64,000 nucleotides of DNA. It comes from Pseudomonas sp. GM21 (GTDB lineage Bacteria > Pseudomonadota > Gammaproteobacteria > Pseudomonadales > Pseudomonadaceae). The notes under the pieces were generated by a model. It ran no database searches. It saw only the letters and a list, made by a program, of their open reading frames with translations, and was not told the origin of the DNA. Location of the stretch: NCBI RefSeq assembly GCF_000282215.1, contig NZ_AKJS01000038.1, forward strand, positions 1-64,000, written 5' to 3'. Both the position numbers and the translations under genes were made by a program. Shown here in pieces: positions 1-8,237 of this stretch (positions are counted from its first letter, which is position 1; every line of letters starts with the position of its first letter).

Positions 1-136
1 CCAGCAGCCGCAGCGGCTCGCGTAGCCAGCGCCACATCCAGTGGGTCAGGCGCATCCACACCAACAGGCAGCCCAAAGCGGCAAAGGCGTAGAGGCCCCA
101 AGCGATCAGATAGTCGTTCTCGGTCATGGTGTCCAT
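1..136 (-). CDS. Small membrane protein, N-terminal part only
   Basis: An open frame runs off the left edge; the 45 visible residues begin MDTMTENDYLIAWGLYAFAA and contain one hydrophobic helix (about residues 9-30) followed by a Trp/Arg-rich stretch, so it looks like an inner-membrane protein. A second in-frame ATG nine bases downstream (127) could be the true start. I recall a similar short membrane protein next to oligopeptidase genes in pseudomonads, but the function is unknown. It is divergent from the peptidase gene at 384, with a REP pair between them. Confidence 0.6.
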   Translation of the reverse strand, partial: MDTMTENDYLIAWGLYAFAALGCLLVWMRLTHWMWRWLREPLRLL

Positions 137-219
137 GGCAAGGCAGGCAAAGAGGCGCTTATAGTAACGACTTTTCGCACATCAGGCTTGTCCCAATGCC
201 TGTCGGTCAAGGCACAGAA

Positions 220-314
220 CCTGTGGGAGCGAGCTTGCTCGCGATGAGGTCATCAGATTCAGCATCAGTGTTGACTGTCATACCGCCATCGCGAGCAAGC
301 TCGCTCCCACAGGT
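220..314. repeat. REP pair (REPIN) in inverted orientation
   Basis: ACCTGTGGGAGCGAGCTTGC at the left end is matched by its reverse complement at the right end, about 50 bases apart, each arm also holding its own small GCGAGCTTGCTCGC palindrome. This is the typical Pseudomonas REP doublet, which can fold into a long hairpin. It lies between divergent genes. The same family recurs at 27521-27613 and, degraded, at 56010-56087. Confidence 0.9.
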
Positions 315-383
315 TTTGCATTTGATCTTGATCTGGCAGCAGCCTGCCAAACCCCTATTTCGTACATTGCACGAGAGCCATCC

Positions 384-2438
384 ATGCCCTTATCCGCCAA
401 CGTTTCCGACGCGCCCATTGCCCACAAGGCCGAAGGCGATGACCCGTATGCCTGGCTGCAGGAGCGCGACACCGACGCGGTGCTTGACTACCTCAAGGCT
501 GAAAACAGCTATCAAGCGGCGCAAACCGCCGATCAGGCAGGCTTGCGCGAGACCCTGTTCGAAGAGATCAAGGGCCGGATTCTCGAAACCGACTTGTCGC
601 TGCCCTCCCCTTGGGGTCCGTACCTGTATTACACGCGGACCACCGCCGGTGACGAATACGCCCGGCACTACCGCTGCCCGCGCCCGGCCGATGACAGCCT
701 GCAGCTCGACGAAAGCCACGAGCAACTGCTGCTGGACCCGAATGAACTGGCCAACGGCGGCTTTTTTTCCCTGGGCGCATTCAGCATCAGCCCGGACCAC
801 CAGCGTCTGGCCTACAGCATCGATGCCAGCGGCGACGAGATCTACACGCTGTTCGTGAAGGAATTGTCCGACGGTCGCGTCAGCGAACTGGAATTCCAGG
901 ACTGTGACGGCAGCATGACCTGGGCCAATGACAGCCTGACGCTGTTTTTCGGCGAGCTGGACGACACCCATCGCCCGCACAAACTGTTCCGTTACCGGCT
1001 GGATGGCACGGCCGCCGAAGAAGTGTTCCATGAGCCGGACGGACGATTCTTCCTGCATTGCTACCGCTCAAGCTCCGAACTGCAACTGTTGCTGTCCCTT
1101 GGCAGCAAGACCACCAGTGAAGTCTGGGTGCTTGACGCCTCCCTGCCGCATCAGGCCTTCACGTGCCTGGCGCCACGGGTTGAAGACCATGAATACGACG
1201 TCGACCACGGCGCCCTCGACGGCGAATGGACCTGGTTCATTCGCACCAACCGCGACGGCATCAACTTTGCCCTGTACAGCGCTGTCGACACCGGCGTGGC
1301 GCCCACCGAAGCCGACTGGAAAAACCTCATCCCCCACAGCGACACCGTGATGATCGATGGCATGAGCCTGAACACCGGCGCCATGACCCTGAGCCTGCGC
1401 GAAGGCGGCTTGCCGATCATCGAGGTTCACTCACAAGGCCAGTCGCCTTATCGGGTGCAATTGCCGGATGCGGCCTACAGCCTGCACGTCCAGAACAGCC
1501 TGGAGTTCGTCAGCGACAGGATCCGCCTGCGCTACGAGGCGCTGAACCGGCCGGCGCAAATTCGCCAGCTTGAACTGCAGAGCGGCGAGCAGAAAGTGCT
1601 CAAGCAAACCCCGGTGCTCGGCCCGTTTGATGCCGACGCCTACGTCAGCCAGCGCTTGTGGGCAACCGCACCGGACGGTACCCGGGTGCCGATCAGCCTG
1701 GTGGTCAAACGCGAACATCTGGGCCAACCCGTGCCACTGTACCTTTACGGTTATGGCGCCTATGGCGAAAGCCTCGACCCGTGGTTCTCCCACGCCCGCC
1801 TGAGCCTGCTGGATCGCGGCATGGCCTTCGCCATCGCCCACGTGCGTGGCGGCGGTGAATTGGGCGAAGCCTGGTATCGGGCCGGCAAGCAGGAACACAA
1901 GCACAACACGTTCAGCGACTTCATTGCCTGCGCTGAACACTTGATTGCCAACGGCTTCACCACTGCGCCGCAACTGGCGATCAGCGGAGGCAGTGCCGGT
2001 GGTTTGCTGATTGGCGCGGTGCTCAATCAGCGGCCGGAGTTGTTCGGGGCGGCGATTGCCGAAGTGCCGTTCGTCGACGTGCTCAACACCATGCTCGACC
2101 CGGACCTGCCCCTGACCGTCACGGAATACGACGAATGGGGCAACCCGCAAGAGCCGGACGTTTATGACCGAATCAAGGCCTACGCCCCGTACGAAAACGT
2201 TACCGCGCAAGCCTACCCGGCAACGCTGGTGATTGCCGGCTACAACGACAGCCGTGTGCAGTACTGGGAAGCGGCCAAGTGGGTGGCGAAATTGCGCGCG
2301 ACCAAAACCGACAGCCATCTTCTGCTGCTCAAGACTGAATTGGGCGCCGGGCATGGCGGGATGAGCGGTCGTTATCAAGGATTGCGTGACGTAGCACTCG
2401 AATACGCATTTTTGTTCAAGGTTTTGGGCATTGCCTGA
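384..2438 (+). CDS. ptrB: Oligopeptidase B-like S9 family serine peptidase
   Basis: The 684-residue protein matches the usual length of protease II (oligopeptidase B, about 686), which cleaves oligopeptides after Arg/Lys in the cytoplasm. The first ~400 residues are the beta-propeller gate; the C-terminal alpha/beta-hydrolase domain holds HVRGGGELGEAWY, the nucleophile motif GGSAGG (Ser537), Asp622 in GYNDSRVQYW and His657 in GAGHGG, a complete triad. There is no signal peptide. ATG 384 is preceded by the weak Shine-Dalgarno GAGAGCC. It stands alone, with a REP doublet upstream and a degraded REP fragment (about 2475-2500) downstream. Family assignment is secure; the distinction from other S9A peptidases rests on overall resemblance to PtrB. 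Confidence 0.9.
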   Translation: MPLSANVSDAPIAHKAEGDDPYAWLQERDTDAVLDYLKAENSYQAAQTADQAGLRETLFEEIKGRILETDLSLPSPWGPYLYYTRTTAGDEYARHYRCPRPADDSLQLDESHEQLLLDPNELANGGFFSLGAFSISPDHQRLAYSIDASGDEIYTLFVKELSDGRVSELEFQDCDGSMTWANDSLTLFFGELDDTHRPHKLFRYRLDGTAAEEVFHEPDGRFFLHCYRSSSELQLLLSLGSKTTSEVWVLDASLPHQAFTCLAPRVEDHEYDVDHGALDGEWTWFIRTNRDGINFALYSAVDTGVAPTEADWKNLIPHSDTVMIDGMSLNTGAMTLSLREGGLPIIEVHSQGQSPYRVQLPDAAYSLHVQNSLEFVSDRIRLRYEALNRPAQIRQLELQSGEQKVLKQTPVLGPFDADAYVSQRLWATAPDGTRVPISLVVKREHLGQPVPLYLYGYGAYGESLDPWFSHARLSLLDRGMAFAIAHVRGGGELGEAWYRAGKQEHKHNTFSDFIACAEHLIANGFTTAPQLAISGGSAGGLLIGAVLNQRPELFGAAIAEVPFVDVLNTMLDPDLPLTVTEYDEWGNPQEPDVYDRIKAYAPYENVTAQAYPATLVIAGYNDSRVQYWEAAKWVAKLRATKTDSHLLLLKTELGAGHGGMSGRYQGLRDVALEYAFLFKVLGIA

Positions 2439-2540
2439 GGAACTTGGCGCGGGGTTCCGGTCTTAACACCAGACCCCGGCTCCCACAGGGATTTGTGGTG
2501 ACATCAAATTCGACCCAGCAACAGACACAAGAATGACGAC

Positions 2541-3014
2541 ATGTCAGAACCGACCTTACTGAACAACGAAATTCGCGACTGGCTGATGGACTGCGGCCTG
2601 TTCGATCAATTGCTGCCCGTAGATTTTGCGGCGGCCTCGGGCTATTTCAGCATCAGCACCGTGGCCCAGGGCGAGGAGATTTTCCATGAGGGTGATGCCG
2701 GCAGTTTCATGTGCATCATTCACACCGGCCAGGTGGCGGTGCAAAAAACCAATGGTGACGGGCAACTCGTGACCATGGCCACGTTGCGCAGCGGTCGCTC
2801 GTTCGGCGAGATGGCCGTGCTGGATGGAGAACGCCGTTCAGCCAGTTGCGTGGCGGCGAGCAACTGCCAGTTGCTGAACCTGGGCAAGGACTCACTGGAA
2901 AAGATGATCAACGATGCGCCAAAAATCGCCGCCAAGATCATCCGCGCCCTCGCCGTATCCCTCTCCAAACGCTTGCGAATGGCTGACGGGCAGCTGCTTT
3001 CGCAGCAGGTTTAA
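2541..3014 (+). CDS. Stand-alone cyclic nucleotide-binding domain protein
   Basis: The 157-residue protein consists almost entirely of one cNMP-binding beta-roll (about residues 25-145). The phosphate-binding cassette is intact: FGEMA at 88-92 and RRSA from 98, the Glu and Arg that contact cyclic-nucleotide phosphate and ribose. No helix-turn-helix follows, so unlike Crp/Vfr it is not a DNA-binding regulator by itself; it could pass a cAMP or cGMP signal to a partner. The gene overlaps the convergent gene at 3011 by four bases. Ligand and partner are unknown. Confidence 0.8.
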   Translation: MSEPTLLNNEIRDWLMDCGLFDQLLPVDFAAASGYFSISTVAQGEEIFHEGDAGSFMCIIHTGQVAVQKTNGDGQLVTMATLRSGRSFGEMAVLDGERRSASCVAASNCQLLNLGKDSLEKMINDAPKIAAKIIRALAVSLSKRLRMADGQLLSQQV

Positions 3015-3301
3015 CCGCCCGGCGATTTGACTTTCGTCGGGTTTTGTTCGATCCCCGGAACGGGCTGATCCTTGGTCGGCGGGCTCGGCATTTCAATCGG
3101 TACCAACGGCGGACCGCTACTGCCAGGGCCGGTCTTTGGCAAGGAGGGCGCGGTGATTTGCGGGTACGGCGTCGGCGTCGCGGTGCCAGGCGAACCGGGC
3201 ATGGGGGCAGGGCTGACGGGAATGGTTTGCAGCGTTTGCGCCTGCACTGCAGTAATCGAGAGCGCGGCCAGAGCAATGGCCGTTAGAATAGTGCGCTTCA
3301 T
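3011..3301 (-). CDS. Small exported Pro-rich protein of unknown function
   Basis: Starting at the ATG at 3301, the 96-residue protein opens with MKRTILTAIALAALSITAVQA, a clear Sec signal peptide with an AQA-like cleavage site. The mature part (about 75 residues) is low complexity, rich in Pro, Gly and Thr (PAPMPGSPGTATPTPYPQ), with no recognisable domain. A longer frame begins at 3376, but the signal peptide supports the internal start. It is divergent from the methyltransferase-fold gene at 3397. Function not recognised. Confidence 0.65.
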   Translation of the reverse strand: MKRTILTAIALAALSITAVQAQTLQTIPVSPAPMPGSPGTATPTPYPQITAPSLPKTGPGSSGPPLVPIEMPSPPTKDQPVPGIEQNPTKVKSPGG

Positions 3302-3396
3302 CAATGGCTCCGTTGGCCTAGTTGTCCCTTTCAGGCTACTCCCAACTGCGCCCGTTTGCCCTCCCAGTTTATGCAAGACTTTCTCAAGAGAGCCCC

Positions 3397-4083
3397 ATGA
3401 AACGTTTCGTCCTGCTCGACACCACGCCCATTCCTGAAAACGGCGGTGCCCTGTGCCTGTTCGAATACGGTGAGGATTTCGTCATCAAGATCCAGGGTGG
3501 CGATGGCGGACAATTGATGAACACTCGCATGCACGGCTCCGAAGACGCACTGGCCGAGATCCCGTGCCGCAAAGTGGCCGGCCGCCCGAATTCACGCGTG
3601 CTGATCGGCGGCCTGGGCATGGGTTTCACCCTCGCCTCGGCGCTGAAACATTTGGGCAAGACCGCCGAAGTGGTGGTCGCTGAGTTGGTGCCGGGGGTGG
3701 TGGAGTGGAATCGTGGGCCGCTGGGTGAGAAAGCCGGCAACCCGCTGCTCGACCCGCGTACCGTGATTCGCATGGAAGACGTGGCCAAAGTGTTGCAGGC
3801 CGAGCCCCAACGGTTCGACGCGATCATGCTCGACGTCGACAACGGCCCCGAAGGCCTGACCCAGAAAGCCAACAGCTGGCTCTACTCCGCCGGCGGCCTG
3901 AGCGCCTGCGCCAAGGCCCTGCGGCCCAAAGGCGTGCTGGCGGTGTGGTCGGCCAGTGCCGACAGACAGTTTTCCGACAAATTGAAAAAGGCCGGTTTCA
4001 AGGCTGAAGAAGTACAAGTCTTCGCCCATGGCAACAAGGGCACACGCCACACCATCTGGATTGCCGAGAAGCTCAAGGGCTGA
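3397..4083 (+). CDS. Spermidine synthase-like Rossmann-fold protein
   Basis: The 228-residue protein carries the nucleotide-binding glycine loop VLIGGLGMGFTLASALKHLG (about residues 65-85), an acidic ribose-binding segment (VVVAELVPGVVEWNR) and DVDNGPEGLTQ, the pattern of spermine/spermidine-synthase-fold proteins. It lacks the separate N-terminal beta-domain of full SpeE, so polyamine synthesis should not be assumed; an SAM-dependent or SAM-binding function is the safe statement. ATG 3397 is chosen over an upstream in-frame start (3322) because AAGAGAG sits just before it. Confidence 0.7.
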   Translation: MKRFVLLDTTPIPENGGALCLFEYGEDFVIKIQGGDGGQLMNTRMHGSEDALAEIPCRKVAGRPNSRVLIGGLGMGFTLASALKHLGKTAEVVVAELVPGVVEWNRGPLGEKAGNPLLDPRTVIRMEDVAKVLQAEPQRFDAIMLDVDNGPEGLTQKANSWLYSAGGLSACAKALRPKGVLAVWSASADRQFSDKLKKAGFKAEEVQVFAHGNKGTRHTIWIAEKLKG

Positions 4084-4132
4084 GCTAAACTTCGCTTAAT
4101 ACCGTCATTAGTCTTTTTACAAAGGTGAACCC

Positions 4133-4504
4133 ATGAGTTCGTCCACCCCGACCAATACTTCGAAGCTGGACCGCATCCTCGCCGACAACCAGCGCGACAA
4201 GGAAATGGGCTACCGCGACAAGGCCCTGAAGATGTACCCGCACGTGTGCGGCCGCTGCGCCCGTGAATTCTCCGGCAAGCGTCTGAGCGAACTGACCGTG
4301 CACCACCGCGACCACAACCACGACAACAACCCGCAGGATGGCTCCAACTGGGAACTGTTGTGCCTGTACTGCCACGACAATGAACACTCGCGGTATACCG
4401 ATCAGCAGTATTTCGGCGAAGGCTCGCTGAGCACGCCGAAAATCGCCAAGGCGACGCATAACCCGTTTGCGGCGTTGGCGGGATTGATGAAGAAGGAAGA
4501 CTGA
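4133..4504 (+). CDS. yajD: YajD-type HNH nuclease family protein
   Basis: The 123-residue protein has a zinc-ribbon HNH arrangement: CGRC at residues 39-42, the HHRDHNH core at 57-63 and CLYCH from 77. These are the metal and catalytic residues of the HNH fold. The compact size and Cys pairs resemble E. coli YajD, whose biological role is not established. An AAAGGTG Shine-Dalgarno lies before ATG 4133. The gene stands alone, followed by an inverted-repeat element. Confidence 0.8.
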   Translation: MSSSTPTNTSKLDRILADNQRDKEMGYRDKALKMYPHVCGRCAREFSGKRLSELTVHHRDHNHDNNPQDGSNWELLCLYCHDNEHSRYTDQQYFGEGSLSTPKIAKATHNPFAALAGLMKKED

Positions 4505-4535
4505 AGATCTTCAGTGCCTTGACTGGCCTCATGCC

Positions 4536-4648
4536 TGATCGTTCCCACGCTCTGCGTGGGAATGCAGCTCGGGACGCTCCGCGTCCCATTTAGAGCCGAA
4601 CGCAGAGCGTCCGTTGAGGCATTCCCACGCGGAGCGCGGGAACGATCA
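4536..4648. repeat. Imperfect inverted-repeat element of the GTTCCCACGC family
   Basis: The ends TGATCGTTCCCACGC and its near-complement GCGCGGGAACGATCA flank nested palindromes (GGGACGCTCCGCGTCCC and others). This is a second class of pseudomonad REP-like element, unrelated in sequence to the GTGGGAGCGAGC class. A half copy lies at 8195-8227. It fills most of the gap between the yajD-like gene and the RNA methyltransferase gene and could end transcription or stabilise the upstream mRNA. Confidence 0.8.
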
Positions 4649-4709
4649 CTGAACACCCCTCCCCCAATCCCCGTATAATCGCCGTTTTTTCCCCGAAGGC
4701 ACCCCGCTC

Positions 4710-5180
4710 GTGGCAGACAAACGGTACAGCTGCATTGGTTTGTATAACCCCAAATCACCGGAAAACGTCGGTTCGGTCATGCGCGCCGCCGGCTGCTATG
4801 GCGTGGCGTCCGTGTTCTATACCGGCAAGCGTTATGAACGCGCCGCCGACTTCGTCACCGACACCAAGCGCGTCCACTACGACATCCCGCTGATCGGCAT
4901 CGACGACCTGAAAAAAATCCTGCCATTGGGCTGTGTGCCGGTTGCCGTGGAACTGGTCGACGGCGCCCGTTCCCTGCCGGAATACACCCATCCGGATCGC
5001 GCCCTTTACATCTTCGGCCCGGAAGACGGCTCGCTGGATAAAGAGATTCGCGACTGGTGCGAAGACGTGGTCTACATCCCGACCACCGGTTGCATGAACC
5101 TGGCGGCCACCGTCAACGTCGTGCTCTACGACCGCATGTCCAAAGGGCTCAACACCCGTTCCGGGGCGAAATTTCGCTGA
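4710..5180 (+). CDS. TrmH (SpoU) family RNA 2'-O-methyltransferase
   Basis: The 156-residue protein starts at GTG 4710. NPKSPENVGSVMRAAGCYG near residues 10-30 is the SPOUT motif 1 of TrmH-type ribose methylases, and IFGPEDGSL plus IPTTGCMNLAATVNVVLYDR in the C-terminal half form the knot that binds SAM. The length matches the short TrmL-like subgroup that methylates tRNA wobble ribose, but the target cannot be fixed from sequence. No strong Shine-Dalgarno is seen (GAAGGC), fitting the GTG start. Confidence 0.8.
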   Translation: MADKRYSCIGLYNPKSPENVGSVMRAAGCYGVASVFYTGKRYERAADFVTDTKRVHYDIPLIGIDDLKKILPLGCVPVAVELVDGARSLPEYTHPDRALYIFGPEDGSLDKEIRDWCEDVVYIPTTGCMNLAATVNVVLYDRMSKGLNTRSGAKFR

Positions 5181-5271
5181 TTCAACGTACATTCGATGGA
5201 ACAAGCCGCCGGTTTGGGCAGTCAGCTTAATTATCCACGACTGAAACAGCCTTCCTGCCAGGAGAAAGATC

Positions 5272-5649
5272 ATGAGCGAACTCAAACGCGTAGAGCGCAT
5301 CGAATCGACCCCGTTCCAGACCCATTCCGAGCAGAACGTCCACGGTTGGGAGCGCGCCGGCTCCGTGGCGGGTGGCATCGTGATGATGGGCAAAGGCCTG
5401 CGTCGCGGTGGTATTTTCGGTCTGATTCAAGTAGCGATTGGCGGTGCAGCACTGGCTCGTGGCGTTACCGGACACTGTTCGCTCAAGAGCAAGATCGAGA
5501 AAAGCCGCCAGGACATGGACATTGTACGGGCGAAAATTGAACGGGCCGGGGAAGAGTTGAGCAAGTTGAAGGCGAATGCCGAGGCCGCAACGAAAACCGC
5601 TACGGTGACGGGGAATGACTCGTTGGAGTCGCCTAAAACCGGGGTTTGA
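5272..5649 (+). CDS. DUF2892-like membrane protein with C-terminal coiled coil
   Basis: The 125-residue protein has a polar N-terminus (about 1-35), a glycine-rich hydrophobic region (about 35-70, AGSVAGGIVMMGKG and GLIQVAIGGAALARG) resembling the YgaP-type DUF2892 membrane segment, then a charged helix with heptad-like spacing (about 75-115). AGGAGAAAGATC is a strong Shine-Dalgarno before ATG 5272. Probably an inner-membrane protein with a cytoplasmic coiled coil; function unknown. Confidence 0.7.
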   Translation: MSELKRVERIESTPFQTHSEQNVHGWERAGSVAGGIVMMGKGLRRGGIFGLIQVAIGGAALARGVTGHCSLKSKIEKSRQDMDIVRAKIERAGEELSKLKANAEAATKTATVTGNDSLESPKTGV

Positions 5650-5671
5650 TCCGGACGATGTAGTGAGACTC

Positions 5672-5705
5672 CGGGCCTCTTCGCGGGCAAGCCCGCGATG
5701 GCGGT
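5672..5705. repeat. Single REP-like palindrome
   Basis: CTTCGCGGGCAAGCCCGCGA contains the short palindrome CGCGGGCAAGCCCGCG typical of single Pseudomonas REP units. It sits between the ends of two convergent genes (5649 and 5707), where such units commonly mark transcript ends. Confidence 0.7.
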
Positions 5706-5706
5706 G

Positions 5707-6936
5707 TTACTGAAGCAACTCGGTATCAAGGACTTTGGACGGTTCGCCAATAACGCTCTCGGCCAGTTGTACAAACTCCTTGGTATCCACACTCTCCAGA
5801 CGCATCGCCCCGCGCAATACATCATCCAGCGAGCGCTTGTTGCGTGTCTTCAAGCGAATCTCCCGGTCCAGTTCCTGTAACAACACCACCGCTTTTGCCA
5901 CCTGCGCCGGGTTGATCTGTTCGCCACGCAGGCTCGTGACCTTCTGGCCGTCCTTGACCAGCTTGGCGTGCAAGCTTTCATACCGCTCATCGCTCATGCC
6001 ACCGGCACGGCGCACCAGTTCGATGGCGTAATACTCGGCAAAACCTTCTGTGATCCAGTCGCTTCGCTGTTCATCGTTGATCCGCCCCAGCACTTGCGCC
6101 AACTCACGCACCAGCGCGCTGCTGCCGCTTTCGCTGACCAGCGGCAGACGCGTGTTCAGGTAGATCGATTCGTGCGCGGCCTGACTGCCGCGCCACATCG
6201 GGTCGTTGGCACCGACAATCAGCAATTTGCCTGGATGACGCGGGAACACGGCCTGTACCTGCGGCCAGACAAAGGTCAACAAGGTCACCACGTCCATGCG
6301 GCGCATGCCCTGGCCCTGAGGCGAAGCGACGGTGACTTCGGTTTCCCCCAGCCGCGTGCGACGACTGCCGAGGTGCCCGGCGAGCATCCAGCCGGTGGGG
6401 CGGTCGAACAGTCGGGACACGTTGTCGACGCGGAATTTGTTGTTGCCGATCCGCGGCCAGGCGGTTTCGACGCTTTTCCAACCGCTGGGCAATTCGAACT
6501 CAAGGCGCGAAACCAGCTCGATACCGTCCTCTTGATCGAGTTTGGCGGGAGGCACCAGATCGTCACCGCGCATCAGCGCCCAACCCGGCGTCATACGCGT
6601 GTCGAAATTGCCGCTCTTGCGACCATGGCTGATGCGCACGCGGTAGGTCAGGCTGGCCTTGTCAGCGGCGGGATGCCAGACCCCTCGCGCCACTTTTCCA
6701 GGGGTAAGTTGCCATTGGCCGTCGGCCTTGAAGTCGCTGTAGTGGCTGCCATCGCCCAGGTCAAAATCCAGGCTGCGCACCGCCGAGCCCTGCGCCAGGG
6801 TCAGGCGCACCTCTGCCTGATCACTTTGTGGCAACAGGCGCACGTGGTAGTCCAGATCAACCTTCTTCACCGCCCACGCGGATGAACTCAGGGCCAGCAG
6901 CCCAACGACCAACGACAGGCGCCATCCCACAGCCAT
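5707..6936 (-). CDS. Exported protein resembling a zinc-aminopeptidase fold with lost catalytic residues
   Basis: The start at 6936 follows GAAGGAG and gives a signal peptide (MAVGWRLSLVVGLLALSSSA, cleavage near residue 22) and 409 residues. Residues 294-304 read WITEGFAEYYA, very like the second metal-ligand segment of gluzincin peptidases, but the preceding helix reads VRELAQVLG (276-284): both His of HExxH are replaced (Arg277, Gln281). It therefore looks like a periplasmic pseudo-peptidase. The gene lies 36 bases downstream of the YcgN gene on the same strand and is probably cotranscribed. The fold assignment is inference from these motifs. Confidence 0.7.
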   Translation of the reverse strand: MAVGWRLSLVVGLLALSSSAWAVKKVDLDYHVRLLPQSDQAEVRLTLAQGSAVRSLDFDLGDGSHYSDFKADGQWQLTPGKVARGVWHPAADKASLTYRVRISHGRKSGNFDTRMTPGWALMRGDDLVPPAKLDQEDGIELVSRLEFELPSGWKSVETAWPRIGNNKFRVDNVSRLFDRPTGWMLAGHLGSRRTRLGETEVTVASPQGQGMRRMDVVTLLTFVWPQVQAVFPRHPGKLLIVGANDPMWRGSQAAHESIYLNTRLPLVSESGSSALVRELAQVLGRINDEQRSDWITEGFAEYYAIELVRRAGGMSDERYESLHAKLVKDGQKVTSLRGEQINPAQVAKAVVLLQELDREIRLKTRNKRSLDDVLRGAMRLESVDTKEFVQLAESVIGEPSKVLDTELLQ

Positions 6937-6972
6937 ACACACTCCTTCGTGAAAACCCAAAACCGCCAGCGA

Positions 6973-7422
6973 TTAACCCGCGCGGAATATCAGATGATCT
7001 TCCCAATCGTCTTCAGGCACGCTGCCTTCGGCGAGCATGCGCCCGGATTGTGAAATACGCTCGTGGTGCACCGCATCGCGATCGCCACACACCAAATGGT
7101 GCCAGAGCGGCAAATCCTTGCCTTCACTGACCAGGCGATAACCGCAGGTCGGTGGCAACCATTTGAACTCGTCGGCCTTGCCCGGCGTGAGCTGGATGCA
7201 GTCCGGGACGAAGTCACGCCGGTTGGGGTAGTCGGTACACTGACAGGTTTTCAGGTCGAGCAGTTTGCAGGCGATGCGCGTGTAGTAGACGCTGTTGTCG
7301 TCTTCATCTTCGAGTTTTTGCAGGCAGCACAGGCCACAGCCGTCGCACAGCGACTCCCATTCCTCTTGATCCAGTTGATCGAGGGTTTTGCGTATCCAGA
7401 ACGGTTCGACTTTGGCGGCCAT
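6973..7422 (-). CDS. ycgN: YcgN family cysteine-cluster protein (UPF0260)
   Basis: The 149-residue protein has [14 protein letters not shown] near the N-terminus (about 27-40) and further cysteines in [11 protein letters not shown] and PTCGYR, the conserved metal-binding set of the UPF0260/YkgJ-like family, which probably binds zinc or an Fe-S cluster. The biochemical role is unknown. It starts the two-gene unit with the exported protein at 5707-6936 and is divergent from the nitroreductase gene. Confidence 0.85.
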   Translation of the reverse strand: MAAKVEPFWIRKTLDQLDQEEWESLCDGCGLCCLQKLEDEDDNSVYYTRIACKLLDLKTCQCTDYPNRRDFVPDCIQLTPGKADEFKWLPPTCGYRLVSEGKDLPLWHHLVCGDRDAVHHERISQSGRMLAEGSVPEDDWEDHLIFRAG

Positions 7423-7589
7423 GGCTCAAGCATCAACATCAGGTGGTGAAAAGGCCGCCAGTCTAGTGCCAAGGCCCTTGTGGGCCAAGCATTGGCGACT
7501 GCCGGTATTAACAGGCTTGTCAGTTCTTGCGCCGCAAAGTAGGGTTTCGCGTCGCTCCCTCACTTTCAAACGTAGCAAGGAATCACTTG

Positions 7590-8183
7590 ATGAGTGCTAA
7601 TCCACGCGTCGCCGACTATGCCATCCACCCTCAGTTCACCGATCGCTGGTCGCCCCGCGCGTTCACCGGCGAAACCATCCCGGAAGAAACCTTGCTGAGC
7701 TTCTTCGAAGCTGCCCGCTGGGCACCGTCGGCCTACAATTCGCAGCCTTGGCGGTTTCTGTATGCGCGTCGCGACACGCCAAACTGGGAGCGTTACCTGG
7801 GCCTGCTGAACGAATTCAACCGCGGCTGGGCACAACACGCCTCGGCACTGGTGATCGTGATCTCGAAAACCACCTTCGCCGTGCCGGGCGCGACCGAAGA
7901 AACTCCAGCGCTGTGGCACACCTTCGACACCGGTTCGGCGTGGGGACATCTGGCGTTGCAGGCGAGCATCAGCGGCTGGCACACCCATGGCATGGCCGGT
8001 TTCGATCAGGAACTGACCCGCAAGGAGCTGAACATTCCTGAAGGTTATGCGCTGCACGCGGCCATTGCGGTGGGGAAGCTGGGCGACAAGGCATCGCTGG
8101 CGGATTACCTGCAAGCGCGTGAAGCGCCAAGCCCGCGTCGTCCGTTGAGCGAGTTGGCGGCTGAAGGCGACTTCACCCTCTAA
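7590..8183 (+). CDS. Nitroreductase family flavoprotein
   Basis: The 197-residue protein has the family's N-terminal FMN-binding pattern DRWSPRAFTG then FFEAARWAPSAYNSQPWRF (about 20-55), the mid-protein helix TGSAWGHLALQAS and a C-terminal AAIAVGKLGD segment. Such enzymes use NAD(P)H to reduce quinones, nitro compounds or enones. CAAGGAATC precedes ATG 7590, which I chose over the upstream in-frame ATG at 7527. Monocistronic; substrate not predictable. Confidence 0.85.
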   Translation: MSANPRVADYAIHPQFTDRWSPRAFTGETIPEETLLSFFEAARWAPSAYNSQPWRFLYARRDTPNWERYLGLLNEFNRGWAQHASALVIVISKTTFAVPGATEETPALWHTFDTGSAWGHLALQASISGWHTHGMAGFDQELTRKELNIPEGYALHAAIAVGKLGDKASLADYLQAREAPSPRRPLSELAAEGDFTL

Positions 8184-8194
8184 GCGCGTCACCC

Positions 8195-8227
8195 GATCAT
8201 CCACACGCTCTGCGTGGGAACGATCAT
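8195..8227. repeat. Half copy of the GTTCCCACGC element
   Basis: GATCATCCACACGCTCTGCG followed by TGGGAACGATCAT is a palindromic half of the element at 4536-4648, located between two convergent genes. Confidence 0.65.
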
Positions 8228-8237
8228 TGCGGTGGGT

